Below are positions 1 through 11,880 of a stretch of 44,345 bases of DNA, piece by piece; positions within the stretch are counted from its first letter, which is position 1, and the number at the start of each line of letters is the position of its first letter. The position numbers and the translations under genes were made by a program. Source of the stretch: Gymnopilus junonius (Eukaryota > Basidiomycota > Agaricomycetes > Agaricales > Galerinaceae); contig JADNYJ010000279.1 of assembly GCA_015501075.1 (NCBI GenBank), forward strand, positions 1-44,345. The letters run 5' to 3'. A model generated the notes under the pieces. It saw nothing but the letters and a program-made list of their open reading frames with translations. It did not search any database and was not told the DNA's origin.

Positions 1-52
1 CGGAGTTCATATAGTCAGAGATTGGAGTTGGTCAGAGGCACATATATAACAT
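1..52 (-). repeat. Fragment of Gypsy-B LTR (inverted)
   Basis: The first ~50 bases match, with a few transitions, the reverse complement of about 43051-43101 inside the Gypsy-B LTR. The match stops at about position 52, where in-frame Copia pol sequence begins. This is an internal LTR piece, not an LTR end, so the junction is a truncation or rearrangement. Most differences change CG in the right-hand copy to CA or TG here. Confidence 0.85.
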
Positions 53-2983
53 GAGAAGTTTAAGGCTAATTCCAAAAACTTTCCATCTATTAAAGTCCCA
101 AAGGATGCTGGCATATGTGAGGGTTGCACAGAAGGAAAGATGCACTCATGCTCTTTCTCAGACAATGTCAAATGTGCAACCAAACCATTCCAGCAGATCC
201 ATTCAGACATATCTGGTGACTTCATATCACCAATACAAATATTTCATTTCCTTTATTGATGATCACACATCAAATACTTGGGTCACGCTCCTCAAACGAA
301 AGAGTGATGTGAAAGACGCTACCAGGCAATTTTTAGCCATGGTAAAAACCAAGTATAATGCCAAAGTCAAAGAATGGATGAGTGACAATGGTGGTGAATA
401 CATCAATAAGGAATACATTGAAATCCTTAAGGATCTTGGGATCGAGATCCAAAGAAGCATACCTCATCAGCCCCAAATGAATGGTTGAGCTGAATGCTTC
501 AATCAGACTCTAGATGAGAAAGCTGAGTCTATGCGCCTATTAGCCTGTCTCCCTGACAGCTGGTGGGAGTTTTGCGTGATACACACAGTCTATTTATACA
601 ATAGAACTCCCATGCATCGACTCAACTGGAAATCTCCATTTGAATTAATCAATGGAGAAAAGCCTGATTTGTCACACCTATGGGTGTTAGGATGTGGGGC
701 ATATGTGTTCCTTCCAAAGGATACATGGGCAAATAAACTTTCACCCAAATCCAAGTTAATGATATTTCTCAGATATCACAGACATCCTTCTAATATGATG
801 TTCATGCAAAGCCCCAACAATGTTCTATTCATAGCTGCCATGGCACTCTTTGATGAACATTTGTTTCCTAAATGCCAAAAGACTAAAGTACCACTGCTTA
901 CCCAAATACATAAGGCACCTCCCCAGAGGAACCTGTTTTGGAAGTGGAGGATAGTGATTCTCATAAGGTGATGAACCATCCTATAGACCACCCCCAAATA
1001 ATCTGTCAAGTGAGCCTGAGGCACCTTGTGATGATGAGCCACCCAGGACTCCACCTCCTGAGTCACCAGCAGTTACCGTCCCAGTATCCTTCTACTCCTA
1101 GGCAAGGACTGAGATCTAATTCCCACCACCTGCACTGCAGAAACCCCATGCTGGTCCATCAGGGGGAGCTGCCGATGATGCTCCAAGAAGGAGCACTCAT
1201 GAGAGTAAAAGTACACAAAAAGAAGGAATGTATACCCTCCTGGTACAGCCACCAATAGAGATCCCGACACAGATTAGACATAACTGGATCCACTCCAAAT
1301 TTGTCTACGGCCTCTAGTGACCATGTGGTTGAGTACCCTGCAATCCTAATATGGGAGCAGAAGGGGGAGCACATTGGCATGCCTATTTACTTTCTAAGGC
1401 AATTTCCGATAGTGCACTTCCAGATCCATTGAATGTCTGAATTGGACTAGTAAAGATCTTAGATGGCTACCTGCCAATCAACAACAGGAATGGCATGAGG
1501 CTCAATTCAAAGAATTAGAGGCCCTTCATAAATGAAAAGTTTATGAGCTCTCTGACCTACCTCCAGGCTGAAAGGCCATCAAAAATCATTGGGTTTTCAA
1601 TATCAAGTCTGATGGACTAAAAAAGCCTGTCTAGTTGCCAAGGATTTTCCCAAATGAAGGCCTAGACTATGATGAGATCTTCTCACTGGTTGTCCAGTTT
1701 GAGTCAGTCCATACAATCTTAGCCTTAGCAGCTCTTGAGAAATGGTGAATTGAGTCCCTTGACATCAAATCAGCTTTCCTATATGGGAAACTTGATGAGG
1801 AGATATATATGGAACAGCCTGATGGCTTTACCATAAAGGGACAGGAGAAGAAAGTACTCTGCCTGCTCAAAGCTATCTATGGACTTAAGCAAGCCACATG
1901 TGCATGGTGGACTGAACTTGATCACTCCCTTAAAGAGCTCAGTTTCACATGCCTATATGCCACTGCTGGCATCTTTGTCACAAGACATAGTGATGGGACC
2001 CTTGTCATTATGTTGGCATATGTTGATGATATCATTGTCACGGGTCCCAGTGCTGAATTAGTCTGACAAAAGAAGCAGCTCTTTATGACTGCATGGGAAT
2101 ATCATGACTTAGGCATATGTCAGGAGTTTCTCCACATGAGAATCAGGTACATAAAAGGCAAGACCTATATTGATCAGATGCTGTACCTTAATAAGATTCT
2201 CACTCACTTCAGAATGACAAATGCAAAGCAGCACAGACTCCACTACCCACTGGGGTATAAGCCAGAACCCTTTACAGGGATGAGTTCAGCTTTACTTCAG
2301 TCGGAATATCAATCAGTGATCAGTTCCCTGCTATATTTAATGCTAGGAACACGACCCAATATAGCCTTCACTGTCACACAGATGGCTAAGTTCACTGCAA
2401 ACCCATCTGATGAACATCTGAACCATGCTAAATATATTATGCACTATCTAGTCAGTATGCGCAATTATGCACTTGTGTTTGATGGAAAACAGTGATACAG
2501 GCCTTTATGCCTACTGTGATGCCTCATATGGTGATGACAGAACAGAGCCAGATCACAAACACAGATATATGCAGGGATTCTTCTTTTTCCTTGTGAGTGG
2601 GAGTATCAAATGGCACTCCAAGATGCAGACTCTAGTATCAATGTCTTCCACTATGGCAGAGTACATGGCACTCTCTGACTGTGCACGTGACTGTGCATGG
2701 TTTAAGATTCTATTCCAAGAACTCAGGATGTCAATCCATACATTCCTTATATGGAGATAGTCATGAAGCTATTTCTAACTCACAAAATCCTGTTACTCAA
2801 AAAGGGATAAAGCACATTGAAATATGCTACCACTATAGGGAACAAATAGAACTTGGGAACATTAAAATAGAGCATGTCCCTATGGACAAAAATGTTGCTG
2901 ATATGTTCACCAAGAATCTAGGCCCTACCCTGTTCCTTAAACATAGACAGGCTCTAGGCATAGAGTTCTATCCCTTAGAATAG
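53..2983 (+). pseudogene. Ty1/Copia pol remnant (integrase, RT, RNase H)
   Basis: This is the 3' two thirds of a Copia polyprotein, broken by many stops and frame changes. In order: an integrase zinc-binding end (ICEGCTEGKMH, ~110-155); an integrase core with FIDDHTSNTW and the second Asp in SDNGGEY (~390), then NG-stop-AE at 480-492, where the catalytic Glu survives but an in-frame TGA (486-488) replaces one codon; RT with LDIKSAFL (~1760), KAIYGLKQA (~1870) and the YVDD box (~2020); RNase H with YCDASYGDD (~2510), SSTMAEYMALSD (~2650) and HVPMDKNVADMFTK (~2875). Gag and the 5' LTR are missing on this side. It cannot encode a working protein as read. Confidence 0.93.
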
Positions 2984-3029
2984 AATACTGACACATCATC
3001 AGAACAAGTATGTGCACTAGTGGGCACTA

Positions 3030-3041
3030 CTTGAGGGGGAG
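3030..3041 (+). other. Copia polypurine tract
   Basis: CTTGAGGGGGAG directly precedes the TG that opens the Copia LTR, the expected site and composition for plus-strand priming. It fixes the 5' edge of the LTR. Confidence 0.8.
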
Positions 3042-3217
3042 TGTTGACATGATAAGTGTCCATGTGACTACATCACATGACTCACATGACACATGTGATC
3101 AGACACATCTATATGCGACTAGATCCAGTGACTATGAAGTATCATAGTCATCTTATATGACTAAATGTGTGATCACTTAGTGAGCATATTACTCATCCTA
3201 TGAGTAGATATTAGTAA
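3042..3217 (+). repeat. Copia LTR, left part
   Basis: The LTR opens TGTTGACATG after the polypurine tract. It is interrupted at 3217/3218 by a hAT element and resumes at 7146. The last eight bases, ATTAGTAA (3210-3217), are the hAT target duplication. The segment is rich in CATGTGACTCACATGAC-like near-palindromes (~3060-3100). Confidence 0.88.
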
Positions 3218-6200
3218 TAGTGATGTGGCCGGCTCAGGCTTGGCCTGAAAGCCCCAGCTCGGGCCTGGCTTAGGGGGGCTCAGGCTTAGTCAAATGATGA
3301 GCCAGGCCTAAGCCAAGAAATAGGGCTTGGCCCAGCCTGGCTTTGGCCTAGGCTGGGGCTTTTTAGTGGAAAATGTGATTTTACATTAGAAAACCATAAA
3401 AAAAGTATTCTGTTCATAAACCATCATCACTATCTACATCAACATCAATCAGGAGCTGATCCCAACCATCAGGATCCTCATCAGCCCATTCTGGGTCCCC
3501 ATCATCCTCAACAACATCAGCATACTCATCCTCAAGAATAGATGATGGTAATGGAGCATGAATATAAGGTCCTTATGAAAGAGGCACTTCAAGAACTGTA
3601 GTGCCTCCACAATGTCACCCTTCAATCGGTTGCGCCGTTTGGTGATCATGATTCCAGCTGACGAGAAGGCTCATTCACTTGATACTGATGAAGCCATAAT
3701 AGCGAGGTAGTCTCGAGCAAGCGAGGACCACACAGGAAAGCATGATGAATGAATCTAATTGAAAGTATTAGAGGCAATTATCTTTCTGAAATGAAAAAAG
3801 ATGTACCCCCACCACTTGATCAACGACATTCCATCTGGTACCTCATCAACTCCATTGATATATTGATTGAATTCTCGCAGCCAAGGCTTTTGGGAGTCAG
3901 CCAGTGAAGGAGTAGTTGTCAGAGTGGGTGTGTCTTCTTCATCACTTGATAACTCTTCAAAGAGCTTGGCGAGCTTCTTGTTGCTTGTCTGAATGGTGAC
4001 TGGTGGAGGCATGTTGAGACCATACAATTCAATATAGCGTTCCTTGAACTATCACAATCAAATATGTCAGATGAGTTTACTAGCAGTACAGAGAAACTTA
4101 CAATATTTTCTGCAGATTCGAGCACTTCCTTCTGAAGTTCTTCACTCCAGTGTTTCTTGAAGTGGCCCATCTTTTTACTAGGGTCAAGGACTGGAACGAA
4201 GTAGTCAGCGGATTGATAAAAGAAGAAAGGAGAAAAACGCACGCATTACAAAAGTATATGCATGAGACGTGGCACTCTTTAAATAGTACTCATCAATTTT
4301 CTCTACAGCGGCTTTCAATGCATCCTCAAAAGGGCCGAACTTTGCTCTTTTCGACTGACTAGTCCAGGCCTTGAATAGCGCTTCAAGAGCTGGAATGCCA
4401 CTGTGGAGACTTGGAGCGCTGTCATACGAAAATGCTTGCTGCGCATAGTCGGCACACTAAATAAAGTAAGATTAGCATTGAAAAAAAGTTTGAGTTATAA
4501 GACACACCTCAAGAAGCTCGGCCATCAGCTTAATGAGATTCCATTCATCATCCATCAACAGCAGTGCATCAATCTTTGCCCATTTCTCAAGGTCCACCTC
4601 TTCATGTCCAGTCTCGTAAACAAAATCTTTAATGTACTATGACAAAAGTGAGTAACATGTAATAGTAAATCAACAAAGACGAACCTCTTTTAACTCCAAA
4701 GCTCGGCACAGCATATTGTATGTCGACGACCAACGAACCTTCATGTCGAGCAGGAGGGTGAGGGTAGACTTCCTCCCAGCGCGCAGCTGAATCTTCCTGA
4801 GTCGTTCTTTCCTTTTCGCAGATGAGTGAGCCTATTTTGATAGCAATGTCAATAAAGAAAATGAGTGAAAGAGAAAGATACATACCTTTACCGTTATCAC
4901 CCGTACCAAACCAACAACGTCCCGTCTGAATGCGTCAACGTCGGGCTCATGCTCTGTCGGCTCTGCTGGATTAAAGTGCTTGGTCTTGCTGTATGTACCA
5001 ATCAACGCTTGCGTAGCAAGGTTGATAACATGTGCAAGGCATCTTATAATTAGAAGTCAGCTTTAAAGCATAAAGAGAATGTAATAATCCCAATACTCAC
5101 CTGATATGAAAAGCCTTATGGTCCCACCTCTTGCAGCCCTTTCGTAATGGTGAAGTGTTAAGCTTGAACTCAAAATGTCGGAGCATTGTAAGATTATTTG
5201 CGGCATTGTCACATGTAACCCATCCAACCTGAATGATAAATTTAGTAATTACAACATGGAATCAAATGCGAACTTACTTTGTGGGCAATACCAAGGCGCT
5301 TGACAATCTTGAAAAGTGCCCATCCTAGCCGAATGCCATCGTGAGCGGTGTTCATCTGCATGAAGCCGAACAATGCGCTATGATCCTCAAAGATGCCAGG
5401 CGAAACCTCCTCGTTCCAGTGACCGGTCACAGCGAAGTATGCATCTGTGTTGGAAGCCTGCCATGCATCGCAAGTGAGGCTAACAAGGCCCGCTTTGTCA
5501 CTCTGCCATGAAGAATTATATGTAAGTGATAGTATAACATGATGTCAGAAACAAGAAAGAACTAACTGTGACCCTTTTTCTGAGAGCAGTCAAGTTCGAC
5601 TTGAAAAGATCAATGATGTGGCAGTGAGTTGCTTTGCGGTTGGGGATAACGACACCCTTGGTTGCGCGAGCAGCGATGTTGATCATCTTGTGGAATGTAG
5701 GATGTTCCAATGCCTGAATGGGCTACAGAAACAGTAAGAAAAGTAACTAATGATAATGAATGAAAACATACCTGATCTGTCAATACTAACCACTCGATAG
5801 TGGCTTCATGAAACAGTTCGTCTGAGTAGGAGACAAATGTCTCCCTTGGTGGCCGTTCCTCCAAGTGCGGGTCCAACGTCGACTGTGTTTGGTTCTTCAC
5901 AGCTGTGTCAGCTTCCCTTCGAGACTTCGAGACCTTCGGAAGCTTTGATTCAAAGTTGTTCTTCAAACACCAGTCGTTGTACTTGGCCTACATGTGTTGG
6001 TGTAAATTCTAATGCAGTCGAACAGGGAAGAGAACTTACTTGGTGAAATGATTCAATATGGCGACGTAAAGTCATTGTCTCTGCGACTATCATCTTAACA
6101 CTGGCACTCCCATTTTTTTTCCTTCTAAATGAAACACTGTTAATATGGAGATCAATAGAAGAGACAAAACTGACTTACTTGCAAAGGATACACACCCTCT

Positions 6201-7137
6201 TTGCTTTCTGACCTGGTACCTTCACTGGCGGCTCAAAAAATGCATTGACATCTCTTGACTTGTCCTTCATAGTTTGAGCAGGAGGTTCTTCCACCTCCGA
6301 TTTCTCGCTCTCGTCATCTGAAATCACGATGGCGGTGGATGGCGGGGCAGTGGTTGGAGCGGTGGTTGGAGCAGCTGAGCAAAGTTAAAGTTAGATAAAT
6401 TGAACGAGCTTCGAAAACCTGATAGGACCTACCTGAGGAAGCTTCGGCATTGTCGCTTTCGCCATCGTCGCCAAGATTTGGCTTGGAGCAGGATTTTTTC
6501 AATGAAACGTCTATAATGCATCGAAGATCAGATAAGAAACATGATTAGATGATGTTGGAAACTCACCATTTTCAGGATTCTCATCGCTATCGTAGACAAC
6601 CTTTTTCTGCTTGTTGGATTTTGAATGCGAGGTGGCAGATGTGGACTGAGTAGGTGTGGGGACAGCAGGGGAGGCAGTGGTGGTAGTGGAAGAGGCACGA
6701 GAAGCCTTCTTTGTCATCTCAGCAGTGGACTCGGCCTCGGTGATAGCACAGTCTCGGGCATGCTGGTGGGACTTCAGCATGAATTCTCTGCCATTGGTGG
6801 TGTCAGTGACTTTTATGGATGGTTTTGGAAGACACTTTGTGTGCTGAGGTTCCAAAGAAGCCTTCGACATGACTTCTTCGGGCGTAAGGGTGAGAGCAAT
6901 CTGTCAAAAACTTACAGATCATGTCATCTTTGGACAACTGTATAGTTTATAAAATATTTAAAGCTCAGTTTCAAAACTCCGCAAAGCCGGGGCCTAAGCC
7001 CTCGGCTCGGGCTTTTAAAAATATGAAGCCAGGCCAAAAGCCCTTCCAGGCCAACCCTATGGGCCCGGCTTGGCCCAGCTTTTTTGGGCTCAGCTTGGCC
7101 CGGCCTGGGGCTTCAGGCTGGAGCCAGCACATCACTA
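3218..7137 (-). mobile_element. Complete hAT transposon nested in the Copia LTR
   Basis: The 3,920-bp element starts TAGTGATG and ends CATCACTA (perfect 8-bp terminal inverted repeats, imperfect to about 17 bp). It is flanked by a perfect 8-bp target duplication ATTAGTAA (3210-3217 and 7138-7145), diagnostic of hAT. Subterminal regions (3225-3360, 6985-7125) are packed with GGCTTGGCC/GGCCTGGGC-type motifs in both orientations, probable transposase-binding repeats. Transposase lies on the minus strand. Removing the element and one target copy restores a continuous Copia LTR. Confidence 0.95.
3414..6870 (-). pseudogene. hAT transposase (BED-type zinc finger, dimerisation domain), one nonsense codon
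   Basis: A multi-exon gene of roughly 850-950 residues. From ATG 6868-6870: Ser/Thr-rich N-terminus; BED-like zinc finger split by an intron (VCILCK ~6190, then HIESFH ~6050); transposase body with SLTCDAWQASNTDAY (~5470), GWVTCDNAANN (~5215) and RCLAHVINLATQ (~5035); MLLDPSKKMGHFKKHW (~4170); and the hAT dimerisation region WWG (~3810) ... YLAIMASSVSSE-stop-AFSSAG (~3670) ... MITKRRNRL. I followed about a dozen introns of 45-65 bp, mostly GT...AG, that keep frame throughout. The one internal stop is TGA at 3671-3673, where the family motif SSERAFSSAG has Arg; CGA to TGA at a CpG explains it. A one-base frame change near 3570 precedes an acidic C-terminal tail ending at 3414. Confidence 0.9.
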
Positions 7138-7145
7138 ATTAGTAA

Positions 7146-7309
7146 TTACATAGTAATTAGTTGAGTAATTGCCTTATGCATTACTCATATGTAGTTAGTC
7201 ACTGCATGTCCTGTAGGTATATAAGGGTGCTCTAAACAACATCCTAATCCAAGTCATTTGCACTTCTAAGTAGTAGCCTAAGTAGTCACCTTAGCACTAG
7301 CCTCTAACA
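7146..7309 (+). repeat. Copia LTR, right part
   Basis: Continuation of the LTR after the hAT insertion. It contains a TATA-like GTATATAAGG (~7217-7226) and ends TCTAACA at 7309, complementary to the opening TGTT. Reassembled LTR length is about 340 bp. It is both the 3' LTR of the upstream pol remnant and the 5' LTR of the gag start found after the Gypsy insertion. Confidence 0.8.
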
Positions 7310-7811
7310 ACCCAGGTAAGCTAGTAGCTACAATGATACTATGCAGAGTGCATCATGCATGCAGTGGTTTGCCACTGTATGCACTACTTGCTGCTCAATA
7401 GCTCTATACAAAAAGTGGAAGGCTCTACTTCTACTACTTGTTAAGCTGCTTCTTGCCTACATGGCAGGTTCAATTGGGAAACCTGTTCAAATTGTCAGCC
7501 TGGATCTGGAGGGTTATGGTGAATATAAATGTGGAGCATCCTGTGAAGTAAGGGAAGTTATGATCCTCTGCCTGTACTTTGACCATATGTATAATTGGCA
7601 TTGGTTGTTCATTCTTGTTTACTCATAATTTGTTGCAGACTTTAGAAACTTGACAGTCAAACATTGTGCATGCCAGTCTCTTACCCAGACCCTTGTATGC
7701 TATGGGTTATTCCCAACAGCCCCAGAACAAGTTCAGATGGCCATTTCAATTGTTGAAGGTAGATGACTCATGCTTCTATAATTAGTTTTTTATATCACTT
7801 TCCTTTTCTGA
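7310..7811 (+). other. Copia 5' internal leader, interrupted by Gypsy-A
   Basis: Sequence immediately after the Copia LTR. No tRNA-type TGG primer site is evident. Instead the LTR end is followed by ACCCAGGTAAGC, a strong splice-donor context. A weak open stretch (7341-7625) shows no known domain. The leader resumes at 20571 beyond the Gypsy element. Confidence 0.6.
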
Positions 7812-7816
7812 CACAT
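7812..7816. repeat. Gypsy-A target-site duplication (left)
   Basis: CACAT directly before the left LTR; the identical CACAT at 20566-20570 follows the right LTR. A 5-bp duplication is typical of Gypsy integration and shows the element is a single intact insertion. Confidence 0.9.
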
Positions 7817-8166
7817 TGTGACACAGTGTGGTCGCAGGACCCTATCTGCAGGAGGTAGTGAGGTCCGGAGATCTAGTAGTGGGTACAGATTCTGGACCCA
7901 CGGGTTTACCTTGTGATTCTAGGTAAGAAGTCATGTCACCCTCGACAGGGGAGCAGGAGTGGATGCTCAGCCTAAGAGGGTGCATAGGGGATCAAACGGG
8001 AGAGCAAGGTCATTGTAGTAGTAATTCAAAAATTAGTCTATCCTAAGTGGTACTGGGTTACATAGGATAGGCTTCCAAAAATAATACAAGTAAATAATAT
8101 AAAGAAAGCTAACTGTTACAAGGTATAACAAGATAGCACAGACATCATAGGTCACTCATCATCACA
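7817..8166 (-). repeat. Gypsy-A 3' LTR
   Basis: Nearly identical to 20215-20565 in the same orientation. Plus-strand edges are TGTGACACAG and ATCATCACA, giving TG...CA ends on both strands. Differences from its partner include CG/TG and CG/CA changes. Confidence 0.95.
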
Positions 8167-11100
8167 TTGCCCCCCCATCTGCATGAGCTTTGCCCTTATA
8201 GTTGGATCAATATCCACAATATTTGAAGTGACCTTTGTTAAGGTCTGAGGTTGGAGGAGTATCTTGTTTAGAGGGGGAAGAAGGAGAGGGGCAAACAGCA
8301 TGTTGGGAAGAACTAATATTTGAAGGACCTGCAGTAGGAGGAGAGGATGGAGAGCAGTATTGTGGATTCAATGATGAAGACAAGTTAGGAGCTGAGGCAG
8401 CATGTTTGGCCAGACAATGACATTGGTTCCTAGTGGATGGAGCAGCAGAAGCAATTGATAATCATTGGGCAAGGGGTAATAAATTCAATCCTTGAATCTG
8501 GAAAGGAGCAGCTACTGATTGTTGAGTTTCTAGTCCCCATGCTGGGGACCAAGCATCTCGAGAGTGACCGCTCATATCATTGTAGAGGTTCCCATGGACA
8601 AAGTCACAACAAATGTCTCTAGAGTCTTCAGTATCTCTTGAGGCAATTAACCCATGAAAAGATAAAGCAGATTGTAGAGAACAGAATTTTAACCAAAAGA
8701 CTTGCGCGCCTTCTTTGTATGAGCAGACAACACACTCTAACTTGACATTTCATCCCAACAATCCAAGTAGCAAGTTGATCCAAGATATCACATCTTGCCA
8801 GGTAAAGAAGGCTCCCAAACTCCAAATGCATAGGTAATGGGTCTGATTGCCTTCTGATATCCTAGACAGAACATTGATAGGTGGAGCTCTAAGGGTCCCC
8901 AGAAGATCAATCTGGGTTGCCATAGATGGATCATAATGAGCTAGAGCCATGTTGCTATCCTCATAGTCTATAATTTTGCCTTCTTCTTCCTCATCCTCAC
9001 TTCTTAGCATCTGTTCTTGATGAAGGTATGAGAGCTTGACATTCAAGCAGGCAGCTAATGGTAAAGGAGCTCAAGTTATGACAGTGGAATCAACAGGGGA
9101 GCTCAAGCGAGACAACAGGGATGACAACCTTATGGTTTCGAGTAGGGCAGGTTCCCTAGTGATTCCTTCAGATCGGTCTCTCCTCTCTTCCTTTCCCTCC
9201 TTGCTTCTCAAGCCATTCCTCTCGCTTTGCTTGTCCTCTTTATCCACATCCATGGCTTGTTCTCCTTGAACATCATTATGGAAGCGGGACATGCTGGGCG
9301 ATCACCTAGGGGAGCAGGCATTATGCAGTAGCCTTACAGGACTTTGACGAGTATAGAGTTCCTTAATTGGGGAACAGGATGGGGAGCATGCTCGATGAGG
9401 GTAAGGGGAAGGACTTCTCTGGCAATTCCTTAGCACAGCAGTGGGAGCTCTGGGGGTTTATTAGGCAAGTGACAGTTGAGCAGCCTTAGGCTGGAGCTGG
9501 TTCCACCACTAGGAACACACTCAGGGCTCATAGATCAGGAGTGATGGCAAGCAACCATTCCTTCATAATGAAAAGGTTGAGAGGGTCTCATCACATCCAC
9601 TTGAGAATCAATTGGATGTGACCTAGACATCCCCACTTCTCGTTCTTCAAGAGCTGTAGGGCTGGGGAGTGAAGGTGGAGGGGGAGCAGACAAAGTTACA
9701 GAGGAGTAGTCTGGTTGTTGGAAAATTAGACCTTTAGTGGCATTTGTAGGTCTTTCTGTTTTATAAATCCAATCTGATCCTTTCCTGGTGACTAAACCCA
9801 AGTTGGTCCTTTCAAAGAAGGAAGATCGGGAGTGGGCAGCCCAAATATATCCACATCAGTGTTGTAGTTGTAAGGAATCAAGGGTTCTTCCATAGTGTAA
9901 AGCCTCCTGCATTTCTCGTGATCATAGTAGACCTTGCCTGACACCTCGTTCTTCCTCCCCTTTTTTATATAGCATCTTTTGCCTTCATCCATAGTGTCTT
10001 CCTCCCAAGTTGTCCATCTAACCCCTTGAAGAACTTCAGCTACATGAGGAGGTTGGATTCAGCCATTAACTTCAATATAAGATCAGGCTTGCTGAACAGG
10101 AACAGAAGTAACAGAAGGGCTGGCTCTAGGGTCTAAGTATAGGCTGTTTTCCAATCCTTGACCTATGGGGGAGGAGTGAATTCAGTCAGAGATCATGGGA
10201 GTGGGTACCGATCTGGCGAGGCATATAGTGAAATCATTTGGCCAGTTGGTTAGCATGGATTCACCTTGACTTTCCATTTTAACCATCAGATCGACAGGGT
10301 TGACATGCGGGGCAAGGAGTTCCATGTCAGTAGAAGCAGTAAATGATTGATAATGTGGTAGGCAATTGAAGATGCATTCCAAATCCCTCTCAGAGTCATT
10401 AATGATGTGGACAATGTAGCATGGAACCTTGTGGAAGAGAAGCCATAACCCATATTCTTCACTGCAGTCATTGATCCACACCCCATTAGAGCTTCATCAG
10501 CTTGAGGGACTCTTTCAATATTAATCCATGGGGAAAAGTTTTGTTCAGAGAGAGCATGAGCCATTCTGAACCAGGCAGACATGTATTTGATGCCCCTCTG
10601 GATCCTTGAAAGAGAATCTACTGCAGTGTCAAAAGAAATCATATTGTTCAAAAGGTCTATATCCTTTGGAGTAGGGAATAGAGGGTGATTAGCCCATAGA
10701 GCTGGGTGAGAGGAGGCTATATCAGTCCAGCTTCCATATCTTTTTATTACTGAAGTAACCCAGTTCCTTAAGTCCCATATGAATGATGGTTGGAAGAATC
10801 CACAGTTTGGGGCAACAGTATGTTGCCATACTTTGAGTAAGGGAATGTACTCAGCATGTGGAACATTGGAAGACTGTTGAATGAATCCAAGCCAAGGTTT
10901 TTTGGGATCAAAACTTTGGGGGGATACCATTGGGTCAAACCATCCTAAGTGGCCATTGCACCTTCTCGATCCTCCGGACATCCTTTTCCAGATTGACATA
11001 CATGTCCTTCAAGCCTGGCAAGAAAGTTAGTCAGAAGAGTTGGGCGACCATAGCTCCCAATATCTTGAATTAGAGTGAACGATCCTGTGCGAAGCCAGCT

Positions 11101-11289
11101 GGAAAGGGGGCAAATAGAAGCGCATAGCTTCCAAAACCATAGGGAGGTTATCGTACCCAGTGAAGCTATACTGGCGAGGAGAGGAAAAGGTCCAGTGGGA
11201 TTGGACATGGCAAGTAGTAGCTGTCTACAAGAAAGGAGGCTGAGTTGAATTCGAGGTATCAGGGCAACCCATAAGCGCAGCTCCAATTA
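8152..11289 (-). pseudogene. Unassigned third ORF of Gypsy-A, downstream of integrase
   Basis: Decayed but clearly once-coding sequence in the same orientation as pol, about 1,000 codons if continuous. I do not recognise the family. Open blocks in order: ~11286-10950 (AMSNPTGPFPLLASIASLG); 10999-10490 (FDPKKPWLGFIQQSSN, then WVTSVIKRYGSWTDIASS and MSAWFRMAHALSEQNFSPW); 10481-10190 (EEYGLWLLFHKVPCYIVH, then MELLAPHVNPVDLMVKM); 9992-9540 (Lys/Arg-rich KRCYIKKGRKNEVSGKVYY, then Pro-rich); 9290-8750 (charged, then acidic SEDEEEEGKIIDYED); and a final block ending DPTIRAKLMQMGGQCDDE. That block runs through the polypurine tract and stops inside the LTR at 8152-8154. No signal peptide or clear transmembrane segment supports an envelope role. 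It may be a captured host gene. Confidence 0.7.
8167..8176 (-). other. Gypsy-A polypurine tract
   Basis: On the minus strand GATGGGGGGGCAA (covering about 8167-8179) abuts the 3' LTR. It is also codons of the third ORF (MQMGGQ), so sequence here serves both priming and coding. Confidence 0.85.
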
Positions 11290-11689
11290 TCGATTTCTCT
11301 TTTGATTCTTCAGTCGATAGTAGGTCAGGCAGAGTGCAATTGGTAGGACGCAGCTTCCGACTGATTCCTATCGATACTTTATGATGTTCAGCTGACTAGC
11401 GCAATGATGAGGTGCAGCTTAGCAGACTGTATGACAGAAAAGAGTGAAGAGTGCATAAGAATAGAAGGGAAATGCAGAATACTAACTAAATTACATAATA
11501 TGGACATATTTTAAGAAGGTAATTAGATTTCTAATAGATAAGAATTCTTGACTATCAGTTTCAACATTAATGAAAATGAAACAAAAGGAATAAGAGCATC
11601 TCTACATTAATCAAGTATTCATGTAGGTAAAGTAAATGAAGTTCTGACACTATGAGAGGAACAGGGTAAATTTGAAAGAATTAAGGGAT

Positions 11690-11880
11690 TAAACCTTTTC
11701 CAAGGAAGCTAGATACTCTCTTTTGATTTCCGGAGCATTTCTCAAGTCGTATTCCGAGACCCAGGAGTCTTCAGTTGGGCCATATCCAGCCCATCACACA
11801 AGGAACATTCTTCATTCCCTTTCTTTTGCCCATAAGTTTGTGCCCTAAAATGGCTTCTACTTCATATTCGGGCATAGCAA
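11690..11880 (-). pseudogene. Gypsy-A chromodomain
   Basis: Directly after the integrase C-terminus, one frame reads PEYEVEAILGHKL (~11870) and, after a frame change, WAGYGPTEDSWVSEYDL (~11775), then NAPEIKREYLASLEK (~11710). This is the chromodomain pattern of an initial Y-V-E-I strand, W..GY...D.SW, and a closing helix with NAPE. Chromodomains of this class bind modified histone tails and direct integration to heterochromatin. One frame shift and stops prevent translation as read. Confidence 0.82.

Noticed and set aside
8167..11289. Third ORF of Gypsy-A as an envelope gene
   Set aside because: No signal peptide, furin-like site or transmembrane segment could be seen in the blocks; position alone is not enough.
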